Made by a program: the position numbers and the translations under genes. Source: Hysterangium stoloniferum (taxonomy: Eukaryota; Basidiomycota; Agaricomycetes; Hysterangiales; Hysterangiaceae). Taken from it: a DNA stretch of 64,000 bases. Positions 21,961 through 32,953 of the stretch are shown one piece after another (position 1 is the first letter of the stretch; the number at the start of each line of letters is the position of its first letter). The stretch spans positions 124,001-188,000 of the forward strand of contig WHVD01000154.1 of NCBI GenBank assembly GCA_015178975.1. The letters are read 5' to 3'. The notes below the pieces were generated by a model, which did not search any database, was not told the DNA's origin, and saw nothing but the letters and a program-made list of their open reading frames with translations.

Positions 21961-23660
21961 AGAAGAAGAATGGTGGAGGTACTGCTAACCTCACTGTCTC
22001 AAATCTTCATGAGTTGGGTCCTTGCCAGGTAGGGCAGGTTTACATGGTTGGAGCTACTTCCAGCGGGTTGGCAGAATTAATTCTAGATTGTGGTGCAACA
22101 TCACACATGTTCTGCAACAGGAAGTATTTCAAGACGTACAAACCTTCCACTACTGGTGAAACAATTGCAGTGGGAGATGCCTGTTCCATTCCCATTGCAG
22201 GCAGTGGCAGTGTCTCATTCAGGAGCATATTGCCAGGCAGATATAGAATAGTCACCCTTCCTGAGGTATACCACATTCTGAAGCTTGCTGTGAATTTAGT
22301 CAGCCTCGGCAAGCTGCACCATGCTGGAGCATCGGTCTTAAGCACTGTGGATGGACTGTTAATTAATCTTGGAGTTGATGCACTTTTCAATGCAAAGCTT
22401 ACTGGAATGTCAGGTACCTTGTATCATATTGAATGCCTCAAAATACAAAGGGATTCCACCTATATTGCTAGGAGTGGGAGTTTATGCCTTTGGCACTGAC
22501 ACATGGGACACCTGAATCCAGAAGCTATACAGGAAATGCATAGAAGAAAGATGGTGGATGGTCTCACTCTATCTTCCACTCTATGTAGATTATGACCATG
22601 TTTGCAAGGGATGCATCCTCAGCAAATCACATTGGCTACCCTTTCCTAAGTCCAGTTCAGCCAAGTATGAGAAAATGGATTTGATCATTGTTGATCTTAC
22701 AGGCCCAATGTCAGCTGTGACTTGGAGCAGAATGACATACACACTCATAGTTGTGGAGGTCAGCTGCCGTTTTCCAGTTGGACAATTATTGTGTTTGAAA
22801 GATGAGGCCACTGGAGCTTTGAAGGATATTGTAGCCATGTTAGAACAACAGTCAGGAAAACACCTCAAATGGATCAGATGTGACAATGGAACAGAATTTG
22901 TGACGGTGGCAGTAGAATTTCTTTGCAAAAGGAATAGGATTATCATGGAAACAACTGTACCATATACCCCTGATGTCATGAACGTACAAACTCAATTTTC
23001 GATAATATTCAATTTAATATTTCTTTGACATTTCTTCGACATTCCTTCAACTTTCCAACTCAATTTCCAACTCGACTTCCAACTTGACTATTCTTTGACA
23101 ATATCTTCGATAATCTCAAATATCTTCGACTTGTCTCAGTTTGATGTCATTGATGATTTCACTTTGATATCATATTATCATAATAGGTAAATGATATATA
23201 GTATATAAGGGCAATGATAGGAATGAAGGAAGTCAGGCAGAAAACCTTACTATACTGTATTATATTATTATTGTATTATATAATCATCGAACTTTTTCCG
23301 AGCCTTTCTTCAACTTAATTATTTGTGAGCCTCTGTGTCCTATCTTTGCCTCACACTATATCAACAGGACGAATTAATACTTCGTCAAATGAGGCATCTT
23401 TATTCGATATTGTTGAATATTCTTTGATTGTTTATTCAACTTTATTGAGTAAAATTCAATTTGTGACACCTGAGCAGAATGGGATTGCTGAACATGCCAT
23501 TGCAGTTTTCTTTCAAATGGTGAGGTGCATGCTCCATTCTGCGAAGATGGACTTGCACTACTGGGGGGAAGCATTCTTGTATGCTATCCACATCCACAGT
23601 CACACAATTACCTCAGCCCTTGATAAAGTTCCAGTTGAGGCTTGGTACAGATGAAAACCT
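21960..23660 (+). pseudogene. Copia-1 protease and integrase remnant
   Basis: The protease motif LDCGATSHMFCNRKYF (about 22084) is followed by the pre-integrase block (LCLWH...MGHLNPEAIQ with a stop between; CKGCILSKSHWLPF) and the integrase core (VDLTGPMS, IRCDNGTEF), then PYTP at 22960-22970. The core resumes only at 23466 with PEQNGIAEHAI after a ~490-bp insertion. Stops occur near 22498 and 23653. This was an integrase in life and is inactive now. Confidence 0.8.
22974..23465. mobile_element. ~490 bp insertion inside Copia-1 integrase
   Basis: It splits the conserved PYTPEQNG motif. The flanks suggest an imperfect 8-bp target duplication (ACCCCTGA at 22966-22973, ACACCTGA at 23466-23473), a size typical of hAT elements. 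The insert is AT-rich, keeps several TTCGA motifs (unlike the CpG-poor host element) and has no coding capacity. Terminal inverted repeats are weak at best. Confidence 0.5.
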
Positions 23661-23663
23661 GAT

Positions 23664-24540
23664 GTGTCCCACCTCCAAATATTTGGATTGGTCACATATG
23701 CCAATATTCCAAAAAGGTTGTGTAAGGGAAAGTTAGAAGTTACTTCAATCAAATGCCACCTACTAGGTTGGTGGACTGATGATATGAAAGGTTACCATCT
23801 TGAGGATGCAGAGACAGGAAAGTTGATCACTGCTCGTGACATACAGTTTGCAGAGGATGACAGTCTGAATGATCTTGCTATCATTGAAATGCGAGGTATT
23901 GCACTGACAAATGCTGATCTCAATAGTTTAGAACCAGGTGGTGGTACGGATGCTTCCCCAAAGATTCCCACTACCCCCAGTCTAAACCCATTGAGGATCA
24001 GATTCAAGACAATAGCCAAGATGCTGTTCCTCCACAGTATACAGTGGAGAATACTACCCCAGTTGCAGAAATGGCACTGCCTACTTTGCCCCACTCATCT
24101 AAGTGGTCAAATCTTCCATCACAAACACAACCTACATGCAAAGTTAATGCACCAGCCCCACCAGGAATTGCTGCAACTGAAGAAGAGATTGATGCAGCAA
24201 TTACGCTTGGAAGTGAGCATCGTGCCTTTATCTCCTTTCCCAGTGAGCCATGAAATTACCATGAGGCCATGATGTCACCCTACAAGAAGCAGTGGGAGAA
24301 AGCCATAGCAACCGAATATGAGAAGTTGAAGTCAACTGGAACCTTCAAATGGGTCAGTCAACTGCCTCCAGGTCGAAAAGCTGTTGGTAGTTGCATCGTA
24401 TTTCATGAAAAGAGGGATGGGAATGGTGAATTTGTCAAGGCAAAGGCTTGTATTGTTGCAAAAGGCTTCTCGCAGGTGCCAGGAAATGATTTCACTGAAA
24501 CCTTCTCATCAGTGGCAAAATTTACTACCTTGGAGGGTGT
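23664..24540 (+). pseudogene. Copia-1 integrase C-terminus and RT start
   Basis: It reads LQIFGLVTYANIPKRL and LLGWWTDDMKGYHLED, typical of the Copia integrase tail. A frame-shifted linker follows, then the RT_2 opening (KKQWEKAIATEYEKLKSTGT, VAKGFSQVPGNDF, FSSVAKFTTLEGV). It stops at ~24536, where AT-rich sequence replaces the RT core. Confidence 0.75.
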
Positions 24541-25200
24541 TTATAATTACTATAATCTCAAATATTTACTAATAAAAGTCTTATTTTTACAAAACTCCAT
24601 CTTTAAATAGTGATATCTATTCTGAAACAATTATATCATCAAAAAACAACCATCAGAAATAGTTCTCCATATTACATCTTATACAACCCATAGTTATTTA
24701 ACAAATTCCATTGTATATAATTTCCTTCCTTTTACAGATGCCTACTAATACTTTTATTAGTACTTTGTTTTTTAAAAGTTGTAATGAAGTTATTTCCATG
24801 TAAAATATGTAAAATATTATTGGAAATTTTTCATACCACAGCTGTCTTTATTAAGTAAAACCCCCTATATATTCTGGGTATGTTGAATCAAGTAGAAATC
24901 TGCTTAGATTGACAGATCTATTCCGAAGTAATACATATGTATTTAGAGGTGCCAATGATATACATATGCATGGAATGGACTATTTAAAGGTATCTATTTT
25001 TTAAAAGTATTAGTGTTTCAAACTACTAATTTTTTTTATTGTCTACTTGTGTCCAGAAAGATTCATTAGTTTGTAATGTATGAGAGAGTTTAAAACTTTT
25101 TGAAAGTTTTAAAAACCAAATTATGTTTGAATCACATCCCAGATGTTTAAATGACCTTTAGAGTATATTAGAATTTGGTATACTTAATAGTTTTCAGATA
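24536..25200. other. AT-rich insertion/replacement in Copia-1
   Basis: About 660 bp of AT-rich, noncoding DNA sits between the RT start and the RNase H tail, so RT palm, thumb and most of RNase H are gone. I found no clear terminal repeats. A deletion followed by insertion, or a recombination junction, is likely. Confidence 0.45.
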
Positions 25201-25205
25201 TCCTC

Positions 25206-25364
25206 CATACATGAACATGTTGAAGCTGGCGAAATTGAAATGTCATATGTTCCACCAACAGATCAAGTCGCAGATGCACTCACCAAGGGGTTGGTAAAAG
25301 TCAAGCTAGACAAGTTGATCATTGGAATGGGTTTGAAGAAGATTGTGAGTGTTGTAAACGCACA
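25206..25364 (+). pseudogene. Copia-1 RNase H tail
   Basis: The segment reads HEHVEAGEIEMSYVPPTDQV and ADALTKGLVKVK, the standard C-terminal end of Copia polyproteins, and stops shortly before the LTR. Confidence 0.8.
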
Positions 25365-25375
25365 GTGAGTGAGTG

Positions 25376-25671
25376 TGTTGGAATACAGCATGACACGTCT
25401 GTGTCACATGGGTGTTTTGGTCCACTATGGTCCACAACTTCCACATACATTTGTGTATGTGATGTCAAAAGCATTATATATGCTGTAAATCTGAGTTAGA
25501 AAGTTTTTTCCTCAGTTCTTGTTTACAACTACGAGACTGAAGTTAGTAGATCTTTATCAAATAATGCACAATAACTGGGTACTGATACTTCTATTAGTAC
25601 TATTGTTATAGGTTAGCCATTATAGAATTCAGTTCTTGTTTACAACTACGAGACTGAGTATTATTGTTATA
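25376..25671 (+). mobile_element. Copia-1 3' LTR with intron and spliced leader copy
   Basis: The 296-bp LTR runs from TGTTGGAATACAGC to TATTGTTATA. It contains a TATA stretch (~25474), CCTCAGT, exon 1 (25514-25541), intron 25542-25597 (GTTAGT...ACTGATAC...ATTAG), exon 2 (25598-25610), spacer 25611-25630 starting GGTTA, and a spliced exon1-exon2 copy (25631-25671) with two mismatches to the upstream exons. Transcription would run left to right. GGTTA matches the first five bases of the element's own primer-binding site. Confidence 0.8.
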
Positions 25672-26334
25672 GCTTCGTATTGCAACAACTACCCCACTAA
25701 ACAACAGTATGTTATTGGAGTGGATATTCACAAAATGGCCACTAAACAAAAGTTGAAGGAGAAGGAGGAGACTCAGGTGTAGGTAAGGGATGTGGAAAGG
25801 GGAAGGGGAAGGCATCAGCAGGGCCATCAAGTGTTAATTTATTATACAAATTACTAACAGTGTAGCTCAAATTAAGAAAAACATGCTCACACCAATGTCA
25901 TGTGACTTTTCCAAATGATGCACTTGGCTAATTAGGAATTGTAGTACAACACTGCAAAGTCATGAAGCACCAACTACCAGAGCTTGCATGCACTATATAT
26001 ATAATCTGCAAAGTGGGAGAAAATTAAATCAAAACACTAGTCTATATGAGGTAGCATGAAAGGCTGTTGTCTAATGCAGCCTTACATTGGCATTGGTCCA
26101 GATGTTGATAGGACCAAACTGTATTCCTCGAGAACGGCAAGTACAATACAAGATGATGACGGTAAGTAAAAACGATGATCTAAAAATGATACTATGTGCG
26201 TCTGTGATAATGGTCGTAAGCCACCAGCGTATAGCATGTGGTACTGTGGCCTCATTATGTATATACAACGGGAGGGTTATAGTTGTCCAATTATGTGTGA
26301 GTATGAAGATGCGCTGAACTAAAACAATTCCTGT
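25672..26334. other. No gene recognised
   Basis: Noncoding sequence following the Copia-1 LTR, with no supported ORF or repeat. Confidence 0.4.
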
Positions 26335-27223
26335 CTGCAGGTATGCCAGACGTACCTGCCTGGCTCGCCGTCCTCAGTCCGCCTTTCCAAAGTGCCCCAT
26401 TCCTTAACACCCACCGACCTTGAATCGCTTGCATTCCGTACAAACGGCTACGTCGGCGCAGGCTTGGGTGCCGTCGTCCGCGACGCACGCACCATCACAA
26501 TAAAGAGTCATCTCTTCCTTCAACCCTCATCTGAATCTGAATCAGAGGCCAACGCACTAACACTTCGATCTCCTCACCGCCCCCCCCTCCATTCGTCCAA
26601 GCGCAGTCGGCGAAGTCTTTCTCGAGACGCCACAAGCACTTTGGAGTCATATTAGTAGTCAGGTGGTTGTCAAGCAGAAGTTAAAGGAATGTGCGGAACG
26701 GCCGTCATTGCATCGTGGGGCGTTTGAGAGGTTGATTGTGAAGTCGCCTAGAGACGTGTTGTTGTACGGTCCCCCCGGTGCTTGAAGGCGTTGGTCAAAG
26801 AGTGGGGAGTTAACTTCATTGCTGTTAAAGGGCCAGAAGTGAGTTATATGCTCTTGAATTCTTCATACATAATCCCAATTCTCCTAATGTATTCATGTCC
26901 AGCTCTTAAACAGGTTCGTCGAAGAGTTTGAACGTGCTGTGCGCGAAATATTCCGTAAAACACCAGCTTCATCCCCGTCTATTGTCTTATTGGTAAGTAA
27001 AACCTCCCATCTTGACATCTTCCATTTTTCGTATCGAAGTCGACCTACCATTTTGTAACAGGATGAAATAGACGCACTCGCCAGGGCTCAGATGGCACTG
27101 GGAGCCACGGAAGCATCCCAACTAGTCTTCTAAACGAAATGGATGGTATGCGAGGGTTGCCAGGCATTACTGTCGTTACTGAAACAAATCGACCCAGATG
27201 TCCTTCTTGGATCTTATTGTGAT
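26335..27223 (+). pseudogene. AAA-ATPase pseudogene (Afg2/Cdc48-like)
   Basis: This resembles the second ATPase module of an Afg2/SPATA5-type AAA protein, which acts in ribosome biogenesis. Visible parts are DLESLAFRTNGYVGAGLGAVVRDA, a module opening (VVKQKLKECAERPSLH...AFERLIVKSPRDVLLYGPPGA), EWGVNFIAVKGPE, LLNRFVEEFERAVREIFRKT, DEIDALA, and SLLNEMDGMRGLPGITVVT. Two introns survive (about 26837-26903 and 26993-27060, both GT-AG), so this is a DNA-level copy and not a retrocopy. The Walker A lysine region after GPPGA is deleted with a frame change (~26784), and another frame change follows DEIDALA (~27090). It ends abruptly after TNRP. Confidence 0.75.
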
Positions 27224-28074
27224 TATTCACAGATGATCATAATCATTGAAAATTAAAACATTTATTCTAGAACTAGGCACTAATGTGACCAAGTCGTTTA
27301 AACCGTATTCTGTACGACGGACCGCCGCACAGGAGCCGTCATGAAGATAGTCCTCGTAGTCGGGCGACTAAAATGGCTGTAGATCCCATGTTAGATTGCG
27401 AGGACTTGCGGATCTGATGCATCCTCGCCCGTAGGGCTGCTTAGCTAGTTGTGTTTCGCTCGTATATTCTGGCCCTTGCTGCTGTGTCGCAGACTGACGG
27501 ATGCTCTGCCGCGGAAATTGCAGCATTGGGTCAGGACGCGGTGTTATTTACGATGGATCGCGATATGGATTCACCATTTGTCAGTTTTCACTTTTTCAGG
27601 TGTTTTATTTTACATTTCTGAAATGACTTGTATATAGGTGACTCGCAGTGATTCCATCGCTGCTGCTCAGAATGTGCGGCGACAGTTAACACCGGAGATG
27701 ATACGTCATTTTGCGTCGTGGCGTGAGTGTACCGGCCATTGGAGTGCACGGATCGATGTGGAGTATTCGTCATGTCGCTGATCATATCTCCGAAAAGGTA
27801 AATGTAGCGTGGCAGATATTAGATATTACGCTTGATCGATGGCTCCCGTAGATACTCCTTTGAGAATGTCGACGTAACAATAGTGGTTTGTTGATCTATA
27901 TACTTTCCCAGCCGGCTTGCACGTTGAGGGTCCGGTTTTTTTTATATCATGCTTTATTTCAATCAAACCCACTAGCGAATTGTCAGGTTTAGTCTGCTGT
28001 CGAGAAATATTTAAGCGAACCTTTGAGTGGCACCTTGGGTTGTGTAGTGGTTTCATTTGTTAACTATTCGGGGA
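27224..28074. other. No gene recognised
   Basis: CpG-containing sequence up to the Copia-2 target duplication (CTGTA, 28075-28079). No motif or repeat is supported. Confidence 0.4.
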
Positions 28075-28079
28075 CTGTA

Positions 28080-28462
28080 TATTACAAATATAGTATCTCA
28101 GTCGACACGAAGATTGTAAATCGACTGATATAAAAGATCGAACCTATTACAAATATAGTATCTACCACACAATCGTTAGCATGCTAGTGCGTGAAAGAAA
28201 AGAAACATATTTAGTAACGTACCTCAGTCGACACGAAGATTGTAAATCGACTGAGGAACATACATTGGTAGTGCTCGTATTTATGTGGATGCGAACAATG
28301 AATCCCATGGCACAAAAGAGACGGTAGGACAATGGGATTGTAACAATAGGAAACGGACAAAAAGAAATATTTACGGTTCGTGGTCAAAGTGTTATTGTTG
28401 TTTGTGACATCGTGTTTATCCTCGTGTTTATTCAGGGCATGCGTAAGACACAGTTCATAACA
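28080..28462 (-). repeat. Copia-2 3' LTR
   Basis: Minus-strand order: TGTTATGAAC start at 28462, TATA-like ATAAATA, CCTCAGT, exon 1 (28223-28252), intron 28162-28222, exon 2 (28145-28161), spacer 28127-28144 (GGTT...), spliced exon1 (28097-28126) joined to exon2 (28080-28096), which is the LTR end. The polyprotein stop codon lies in its first 8 bases. Confidence 0.9.
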
Positions 28463-31400
28463 CTCCCCCTGGCTGAGCATGCCCTTCAGGATTACATAGG
28501 CGGAGACCGATGCATTGTTTAATATGTGTTGTGCGGGGAAGTGGTTTGGTGAACATATCTGCAAGGTTGTCAATGGATGCGACGTGTTTGACTTGGATGT
28601 CGCCATCACTAACTCGCTCGCGAATGTAGTGGTACCGTATGTCAATATGCTTAACGCGGTTGTTATGTTTAGCATTTTTCGTTAGGGATACTGCGCCTGC
28701 ATTATCATTCCACAAGAGTGCAGGTGGTGGCTGTGGATACCCTACTTCTTCCATTGCTGAATACATCCATAAAATTTGTTTCATTGCCCTGGTAAGCGCC
28801 ATGTATTCGGCCTCTGTAGTTGAAAGGGCAACAGTTGGTTGATACTGAGTTCCCCATGCCGTTGGGCCACCTGCCTGAATGAAAACATGTCCTGAGCATG
28901 AGCGCCGGTTGTCAAGGTCCCCACCATAATCGGCATCTACGTAACCTATTGGTTTGAGGTCTCTGTGTTTTCCACCATATGTTATTTTGTATTCGAGGGT
29001 ACCTTTTATATACCGTAGTACATGCGTGAGGGCATTCCAGTGAGCAGGGCCTGGGTTGGATGCATATTTGCTGAGTGTAGATATACTGTAAGATAAATCT
29101 GGTTGTGTTGCTATCTGAGCATACATAATAGACCCCAGTAGTTCCCGGTAAGGTTTATTGGCCATAAACGAACGATCTTCTTGTGTTTTTGGTCCCATAT
29201 CCTGCGTGAGTACGACACCTGGAGGTAGTGGTGTTCCCCGTGGATTACAATTGGCCATTCCGAATCTGTCAAGAATTCGCTCCAGATATGCCTGTTGTGA
29301 GATGCTAATAGTTCCCATCATTCTATCCCTGTCAATGCGTATTCCCAAGACCAAATTGGCGTCTCCCAAGTCCTTTGTTTTGTAGGTCCATCCTAGTTCC
29401 TCTTTTGCATGCTCAGCCTCCTCTTTGGAGGATGAGACTCCGGTTGTGTCATCTGTGTAGGTGCTTGTTATCGTGATGTTGCCATTTGCATGTCGCGATC
29501 GTACTGCTGGGTCTGCCATAGATCTGTAGTATCCTAATTCACCCATTTCTGTATTCAATGCCTCAGCCCAATTGTATGCACCGTCCATTGTCCCATATAA
29601 AGTTTTGTTAAGACGCCCCACTTTACCCTCAACTTTTGCACCATCTGGGAGCTCGATATATGTGATCGTTTGTGGGTGTGAATTGAGATACGCAGCGACG
29701 TAGTCTATCTGCCATGCTTCCATGTCTCGGGCAGCAGCGATTGCAAGATTCATGCGAAGGGATTCATAGCGGACAACTGATGCATATGTCTCGAAGAAGT
29801 CGATGCCAGGAATTTGAGTGAAGCCTTTTGCCACCAGGCGGGCCTTGCGTGCTACTAGATTTCCATCTGCGTTATACTTGTTAGCAAATGTCCATCGGGT
29901 TTTCATCAAACGAACATCAGCTGGGGGTTCAATAACCTCCCATACGTCACGTTCCTTCATCATATCCAGTTCTTTGGCGATTGGACCGGCCCAGATATCG
30001 GGACGTGTCATTGCTTCAGCATATGAGTTGGGAAGCCAGTAGTTGCTTGGGTCTGGAAGCTCGTCTGTGGTAGTGGCGAAGATTCTAACACTGTTGATAT
30101 TGGCCGACGATCCAGTATTCATCGCCCAATCCTCACCTGCCTCCCTCGCTGCATGCTCCATTTGTTCTGACTCTTTCGACTCAAGTATTGCTCGTGTTGG
30201 CACATGATGGCGCATAGACCGACGAGGTAAGGCAGGTTCTGGGGCCACCAGTGAAGGGACGTTTCCATTGGAGTTAGATGCATTCTCGTCGGGGATGGTA
30301 GTTGTGGCGTTTTCTGCCATCAGTGGTGTGGGAAACTCACTTATATCTTCCTGTGATAACAGTGGTATTGTCTTCTGACTGAGTCCCTCCTCGAAGATAA
30401 CATCCCTTGAGCGGATGATCCGCCGCATTTCAGTGTCATATAGTCGGTAGGCATCTCGTCCAAAATATCCGACTAGAAGGCATTTAATTGAGCGGGGTTC
30501 CAGTTTGCTAAGGCCATTTCCAGCCTCAGTTGGAATCTTGGCATACGCGATGCAACCAAATGGTCGGAGATGGGAGACATTGGGTTTTAGGTCATGCCAT
30601 AGTTCGAATGGTGTTACATGCGTGTTTCTGGCCGATGGGACAAGATTCTTTAGGTAGATAACAGTGGACGCAACCTCACTCCACATAGATGGAGGTAAGT
30701 TTGATTCGTGTAATAAGACACGTACTCGTTCAATGATTGTGCGATGTGCTCGTTCGACTACCCCATTAGACTCTGACGAGTGTGCTGTAGTGGTTTCATG
30801 TACAATTCCCTGCTCTGCAAGGAAATTGTCCCAAATCGCATTGCAAAACTCTCCCCCTCCATCAGTACGTATACAACGGACCTTTTGCCCTGTTTGTCTC
30901 TCCGTTAAAGCAAGATTGCGTTTCATGGCTTCTAGGGTAGTTTCAGCCCGCTTGTCTGCCAGGAAGTATCCCTCCATGTAACCTGAGAATCCATCAACAA
31001 TCGGCATCATGTATAGTTTGCCACCAATTGATTCCACACGTGATGGTCCCCACAAGTCGACGTAAATTCGTTCTCCAATCCCCTTTTCACGTTGGTCATT
31101 GGATAAAAAGGGCCGTCGCGTGTGCTTCCCCATGATGCAGTTTTCGCATGTGCCGGGTCTTGGGTTTGTTGTGGTAATGTTTAATCCATTGACGACTTTA
31201 TCCTTATCCATCTGCTCAATAGTCTGGTAAGCAATATGCCCCAGTCGGCGGTGCCAAGTATCGATATCGGTGGGCTTGATATGTGGTTGCGTTGCATATA
31301 TCGTAACAACATTTTTTGCCTTTAATGCGTTGTTGACTTCACTAACTGGTACATTAGTATTTTGCATGGTGGGTGTTATGCCGGCCGCAGGATACAGGTC

Positions 31401-32702
31401 GATTTCGTACATGGTCCCCACACCCCGCCCATACATAAATGGCTGGTTGTTTTTGTCAAGGAAAGTAACGCTTCCCCCTCCGAAGATGGAAAAACAACCC
31501 GCCTTATCGAGACGGCCTATGGATATTAGATTATGGGACAGGTCTGGGGTATGTAGTGCCTTTTCGAAAGCAATGTCGACTCTTTTTCTGTTGAATATGA
31601 CTCCCTTCCTCACAGTGCCGGTCCCACATATATTGAAGGTGCCTCCTGTTGTAGCAGTTGTACCGCTCTTCCCATTGAATGATTCATATGTAAAGAAATC
31701 ATTGATATTGACGAAGCAGTGGTCGCTGGCAGCTGAGTCTGCATAAGTGATGACGTGGGGTTTGTATGCTATCGTAGGTTGCGACTGTGTCACGAGGGCG
31801 TAAAAACTTCTATCTTGATTGGCATCGGTGACTGAGCTTGTGGGTACAATTGCGATATTGGCCGTAGATGGTTTTGGCATAGACGACTCAGTCACATTGT
31901 CTCCACTAGTGGCGTTGCCCTTTCTTTTCCACCAAGCCGGGTACTGGCCCTCCATTCCCCCTCCTGGCTTGAAGCATCTGTCGATTGTATGCCCAACCTT
32001 TTTGCATACCGGGTTTGAGCAAACCAGTGAACTTCGTGTTTTAGTGGCAAGGGCCTGAGCTGTTTGGGGTGACGTTTTTCTGTGGCGCGCCAATGTTGCG
32101 TCATGCATGGTGAGTCTGGCAATAACATCTGCAGACGTCTTTTGCTCGTATAATGTACTAACGTAAATTGACCATTCACTCGGCATTGAGCCGAGAATAA
32201 TTGTGCGGAATTCAGGGTCATTGATGTTGCTGCCTTGCCCGGTTGCCTTTTCCCAAGCCTCTCGGAGGGCGGCGAAGTGTGCATGTAAATCCGCTCCATC
32301 AATATGTCGTATCGAACGTAATGCATTCTCGGCATTCAAACGACCAATATCAGAGACGGCATCATAGATTGTAGTGAGTGCCTGCCATGCCGCTGCGGCC
32401 GTCTGGGTTGATTTAATCCTGAAACCAAGAGGGTTCTTGATATTTAGTGCTATTATACTCTTCGCATATGCATCACGCTGCGCCCATTCGTCTGGTGTTG
32501 GTGTCATTGATCCCCAGTAGCTTGTCGTAGTTGGAACTGGTGCGGTCGGCGAGGATGATGGTTTCGCGATAGATCCAGTGAGGTATCCATGCACGCTGCG
32601 AGCATTCGCAGCAGAGAGTATCATTTCCTTCCAAGAATACCACCGCGTTCCGTCAAAGCTTTCATCAGCGGAAAGTTGGAAGAGTGCCGGTTGTGTGGTC
32701 AT
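28455..32702 (-). CDS. Copia-2 Gag-Pol polyprotein, 1,415 aa
   Basis: A single intact frame makes all structural and enzymatic proteins of the element. I start at the ATG at 32702 (MTTQPALFQLS), the first ATG after the 5' LTR leader; the frame is open further upstream without an ATG. Visible parts: a gag domain (1-220); a CCHC-like knuckle (CSNPVCKKVGHTIDRC, 228-243); protease YADSAASDH (D322); the integrase HHCC zone (WHRRLGH ... CENC, 483-522) and core with D549, D614 and E650; reverse transcriptase (VARKARLVAKGFTQIPG; active site YTDD); RNase H (VDADYGGDLDNRRSCSG; LSTTEAEYMAL); and the terminal LADMFTKPLP. The last codons (QPGGVL) overlap the polypurine tract and LTR start, which is usual for Copia. 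There is no frameshift between gag and pol. Confidence 0.95.
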   Translation of the reverse strand: MTTQPALFQLSADESFDGTRWYSWKEMILSAANARSVHGYLTGSIAKPSSSPTAPVPTTTSYWGSMTPTPDEWAQRDAYAKSIIALNIKNPLGFRIKSTQTAAAAWQALTTIYDAVSDIGRLNAENALRSIRHIDGADLHAHFAALREAWEKATGQGSNINDPEFRTIILGSMPSEWSIYVSTLYEQKTSADVIARLTMHDATLARHRKTSPQTAQALATKTRSSLVCSNPVCKKVGHTIDRCFKPGGGMEGQYPAWWKRKGNATSGDNVTESSMPKPSTANIAIVPTSSVTDANQDRSFYALVTQSQPTIAYKPHVITYADSAASDHCFVNINDFFTYESFNGKSGTTATTGGTFNICGTGTVRKGVIFNRKRVDIAFEKALHTPDLSHNLISIGRLDKAGCFSIFGGGSVTFLDKNNQPFMYGRGVGTMYEIDLYPAAGITPTMQNTNVPVSEVNNALKAKNVVTIYATQPHIKPTDIDTWHRRLGHIAYQTIEQMDKDKVVNGLNITTTNPRPGTCENCIMGKHTRRPFLSNDQREKGIGERIYVDLWGPSRVESIGGKLYMMPIVDGFSGYMEGYFLADKRAETTLEAMKRNLALTERQTGQKVRCIRTDGGGEFCNAIWDNFLAEQGIVHETTTAHSSESNGVVERAHRTIIERVRVLLHESNLPPSMWSEVASTVIYLKNLVPSARNTHVTPFELWHDLKPNVSHLRPFGCIAYAKIPTEAGNGLSKLEPRSIKCLLVGYFGRDAYRLYDTEMRRIIRSRDVIFEEGLSQKTIPLLSQEDISEFPTPLMAENATTTIPDENASNSNGNVPSLVAPEPALPRRSMRHHVPTRAILESKESEQMEHAAREAGEDWAMNTGSSANINSVRIFATTTDELPDPSNYWLPNSYAEAMTRPDIWAGPIAKELDMMKERDVWEVIEPPADVRLMKTRWTFANKYNADGNLVARKARLVAKGFTQIPGIDFFETYASVVRYESLRMNLAIAAARDMEAWQIDYVAAYLNSHPQTITYIELPDGAKVEGKVGRLNKTLYGTMDGAYNWAEALNTEMGELGYYRSMADPAVRSRHANGNITITSTYTDDTTGVSSSKEEAEHAKEELGWTYKTKDLGDANLVLGIRIDRDRMMGTISISQQAYLERILDRFGMANCNPRGTPLPPGVVLTQDMGPKTQEDRSFMANKPYRELLGSIMYAQIATQPDLSYSISTLSKYASNPGPAHWNALTHVLRYIKGTLEYKITYGGKHRDLKPIGYVDADYGGDLDNRRSCSGHVFIQAGGPTAWGTQYQPTVALSTTEAEYMALTRAMKQILWMYSAMEEVGYPQPPPALLWNDNAGAVSLTKNAKHNNRVKHIDIRYHYIRERVSDGDIQVKHVASIDNLADMFTKPLPRTTHIKQCIGLRLCNPEGHAQPGGVL

Positions 32703-32940
32703 GTTAAATTGTTTAGAAAAAACTTTAGTTCGGTGTCGATTGTTATTTCGGTTTGACGATCGGTGCAACACACTACTTTTCACTAGGTGTGGCGGCAAAT
32801 GTGGTTCGGGTCAGGTTCGATTCGGGTTCGGGTTCGGGGTCAGCTAATTGATTGTAACTGAGTTGGGGTCAGTGTCGGTTCGGGCTTCAGGAGTTCGGTT
32901 CGAATAATCAAAAGTTTGGTTCGGTTCAGCAACGTGGGTC

Positions 32941-32953
32941 GGGGCCCATAACC
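32941..32953 (-). promoter_or_regulatory. Primer-binding site of Copia-2
   Basis: On the minus strand GGTTATGGGCCCC directly abuts the LTR end. It is complementary to the initiator tRNA-Met anticodon arm, implying a half-tRNA primer as known for Drosophila copia. It is identical to the Copia-1 site at 21118-21130. Confidence 0.75.

Larger units (their letters stand above)
21118..25671 (+). mobile_element. Decayed Ty1/Copia retrotransposon (Copia-1)
   Basis: The internal region starts with a 13-nt primer-binding site (21118-21130) identical to that of Copia-2. It carries gag, protease, integrase, part of reverse transcriptase and the end of RNase H in Copia order, and finishes with a 3' LTR at 25376-25671. 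Two foreign stretches interrupt it (22974-23465 and ~24536-25200), the second replacing most of RT/RNase H. Frames are broken repeatedly and CpG is scarce in the coding parts. No matching 5' LTR is visible before 21118. Confidence 0.85.

Noticed and set aside
32934..32953. tRNA-like anticodon arm
   Set aside because: Only the primer-binding site of Copia-2; no cloverleaf surrounds it, so it is not a tRNA gene.
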